DNA of 64,000 nucleotides from Helicobacter cappadocius (GTDB lineage Bacteria; Campylobacterota; Campylobacteria; Campylobacterales; Helicobacteraceae): NCBI RefSeq assembly GCF_030688855.1, contig NZ_JAUYZK010000005.1, positions 62,001 to 126,000 of the forward strand, read 5' to 3'. Shown piece by piece: positions 62,694 to 64,000 of this stretch (position 1 is its first letter; each line of letters starts with the position of its first letter). The notes under the pieces were generated by a model. It saw only the letters and a program-made list of their open reading frames with translations, ran no database searches and was not told where the DNA came from. The position numbers and the translations under genes were made by a program.

Positions 62694-63900
62694 ATCGTAA
62701 TGCCTCTATGGGGTTGAGCCTAGAGGCTCTTCTAGCAGGGAGGTATCCAAAGATCACACCAATAAGAGCAGAAAACAAAAATGCAAATACCGCCACATCA
62801 ATATGAAATACAAAAGGAATATTCATAAGATGACTCGCTCCTAGTGCCACAAAAAAAGCTAGAAAAATTCCAATAATTCCGCCTAATGAGCTTACCACAA
62901 CTGCTTCAATAAGAAATTGCAAAAGTACCTCACCTTCTAATGCTCCTATAGCTAAACGAGTGCCGATTTCACGCGTTCTCTCTGTAACTGAAACTAGCAT
63001 AATATTCATAATACCAATTCCCCCAACAATAAGACTTACTCCCGCAATAGCTCCTAAAAACAAAGTGAGGACAGATGTGGTTGAGGACACCATTTTTTCT
63101 ATTTCTTTTGTGTCCATGATTTCAAAATTATCTCTTTGACCTGCTTTTATATCTCTAATATCGCGTAATATTTGCTTAAGGTTGTTTGTAGCTTCTGTGG
63201 AGTCTGTATCGTCATTGAGTGAAATCATAATACGATTGACATTAAAAAGGGTGTTTTTTCCACTTACATTTCTTTGGAAGGTTTTAAATGGCATAAATAT
63301 CGCATCATCTTGGTCATTTCCCATTGCACCTTGTCCTTTTGCTTCTAGTACTCCTATAACTTCACACATATTTTTCACGACTTTTATTTGTGCCCCAAGT
63401 GGATTTTCATCTCCAAACAAAGCCTTTTTCACACTTTCTCCTAGTATGCACACACTTGCTCCGCTAGTGTATTCAATATCTCTAAACGATCTTCCACTAG
63501 AGAGATCCCAAAGCGTGACTTCAAAATAATCTTTTGTGATTCCATTGGCTTGAGTTTGTGTGTTAGAAGAGAAATATTGAGCGATCACAGAAGTGCTAGA
63601 AAAAGGTGCAACAGCCCTCACGCCAGGAAGTCTGCTTCTGATGGTATCGACTTCTTGCATTGTAAAATTGCGTTTTTTGCTTTTTCCATCGTTGTTGAGG
63701 TTTCGTGCGGGGAAAACTATCAAAAGATTGCTTCCTAAGCTTGATATTTCAGAGGTGATTTTTTGGGTCGCTCCATTACCTAATGCTAACATTACGATAA
63801 CTGAGCCCACACCTATAATAATGCCTAGCATCGTGAGAAATGCTCGTAGATAATTTTTTCTGATTTGCTTGAAAGCCAAAAAAAACGCATTGAGTATCAT
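62686..63900 (-). CDS. MacB/FtsX-type ABC transporter permease
   Basis: A 404-aa inner-membrane protein with the MacB layout: N-terminal helix, a periplasmic domain of about 240 residues opening with TMLGIIIGVGSVIVMLALGNG, then three C-terminal helices with ERTREIGTRLAIGA and GYLPARRASRLNPIEALRYE. MacB-type systems move substrates from the periplasm out through TolC with a MacA adaptor. In E. coli the ATPase is fused; here it is a separate upstream gene. Stop and start overlaps on both sides show an operon. Confidence 0.92.
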   Translation of the reverse strand: MILNAFFLAFKQIRKNYLRAFLTMLGIIIGVGSVIVMLALGNGATQKITSEISSLGSNLLIVFPARNLNNDGKSKKRNFTMQEVDTIRSRLPGVRAVAPFSSTSVIAQYFSSNTQTQANGITKDYFEVTLWDLSSGRSFRDIEYTSGASVCILGESVKKALFGDENPLGAQIKVVKNMCEVIGVLEAKGQGAMGNDQDDAIFMPFKTFQRNVSGKNTLFNVNRIMISLNDDTDSTEATNNLKQILRDIRDIKAGQRDNFEIMDTKEIEKMVSSTTSVLTLFLGAIAGVSLIVGGIGIMNIMLVSVTERTREIGTRLAIGALEGEVLLQFLIEAVVVSSLGGIIGIFLAFFVALGASHLMNIPFVFHIDVAVFAFLFSALIGVIFGYLPARRASRLNPIEALRYE

Positions 63901-64000
63901 TGATTGAAATCCTTTTGTATATTCCCATCTAAAAAATGAATTTGTCTTTTGGTATATTGTGCCATTTCGGGTTCGTGAGTGACCATTAAGATTGTTATGT
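63897..64000 (-). CDS. ABC transporter ATP-binding protein, MacB type (3' end only)
   Basis: The window edge cuts this gene; only the last 34 codons are present. They read ITILMVTHEPEMAQYTKR and end QIHFLDGNIQKDFNQ, which is the H-loop His and C-terminal end of a MacB/LolD-type ATPase. Its TGA overlaps the permease ATG (ATGA). The Walker motifs lie outside the window. Confidence 0.85.
   Translation of the reverse strand, partial: ITILMVTHEPEMAQYTKRQIHFLDGNIQKDFNQ

Overview
The window looks like chromosome from a low-GC Helicobacter of the enterohepatic type (Campylobacterota). Evidence read from the sequence: gene blocks I recognise from Helicobacter pylori (acpS-fliL-rsmD with a small unknown gene; RDD-pyrE-frr-secG-bioC-...-trpS; the DUF493-ybgC pair; a fused trpCF; an Lpp20-type lipoprotein), a block I recognise from Campylobacter (rpmE-rsmI-rlmB-two envelope genes-aminotransferase), futalosine-pathway menaquinone synthesis (mqnD), extended -10 TATAAT promoters usually without a -35 box, and many TTG/GTG starts. 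Species assignment is not possible from this window. Synteny statements rest on memory, not on a search.

Layout. 0-9.4 kb: divergent icd and gltA, a BASS-family transporter, a membrane sulfatase/LTA-synthase-like enzyme carrying a 12-G tract (likely phase variable), a two-component system, uppS and a rhodanese. 9.4-15.2 kb: an export operon (TolC-HlyD-two ABC-2 permeases, no ATPase) running into azlCD. 15.2-20.1 kb: leftward acpS, fliL, rsmD, an unknown gene, a CNNM/CorC-type protein and a Pit phosphate transporter. 20.3-29.7 kb: a small barrel protein, two tiny membrane ORFs (one apparently frameshifted), a TRIC-type channel, an exonuclease, sodB, an MFS transporter, thiG-cmoA, ribBA, tRNA-Gln and tRNA-fMet, msrA and mqnD. 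29.7-36.4 kb: quinone reductase, thiE-like gene, atpB, RDD, pyrE, frr, secG, bioC, lpp20, trpS.

36.4-46.9 kb is the most distinctive part. A tusA-yeeE (thiosulfate-type) pair is divergent from yejA-yejB. A CPBP protease gene on the other strand and a TonB-dependent receptor behind a good Fur box then separate yejAB from yejE-yejF. This suggests one outer-to-inner membrane import route in which the receptor and half of the ABC transporter share iron control. The yejA leader holds a perfect 14-bp inverted repeat.

46.9-60 kb: a long rpmE-led operon (ribosome and rRNA methylation, a RodZ-like protein, a periplasmic protein, an aminotransferase), an amidohydrolase, a trp operon reduced to trpCF-trpB-trpA, fliQ-murB, a FadL/TraF-like outer-membrane protein and a 4-OT tautomerase. 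60-64 kb: DUF493 and ybgC, an orphan ModA-like binding protein, a decayed 3' remnant of a type I restriction gene (hsdR), ogt, a MacB-type permease, and the 3' end of its ATPase cut off by the window edge.

No CRISPR array, insertion sequence, rRNA gene or prophage was seen. The strongest leads are the phase-variable sulfatase, the split yej locus with its Fur-controlled receptor, the hsdR remnant, and the small membrane ORFs at 21.0-21.4 kb.
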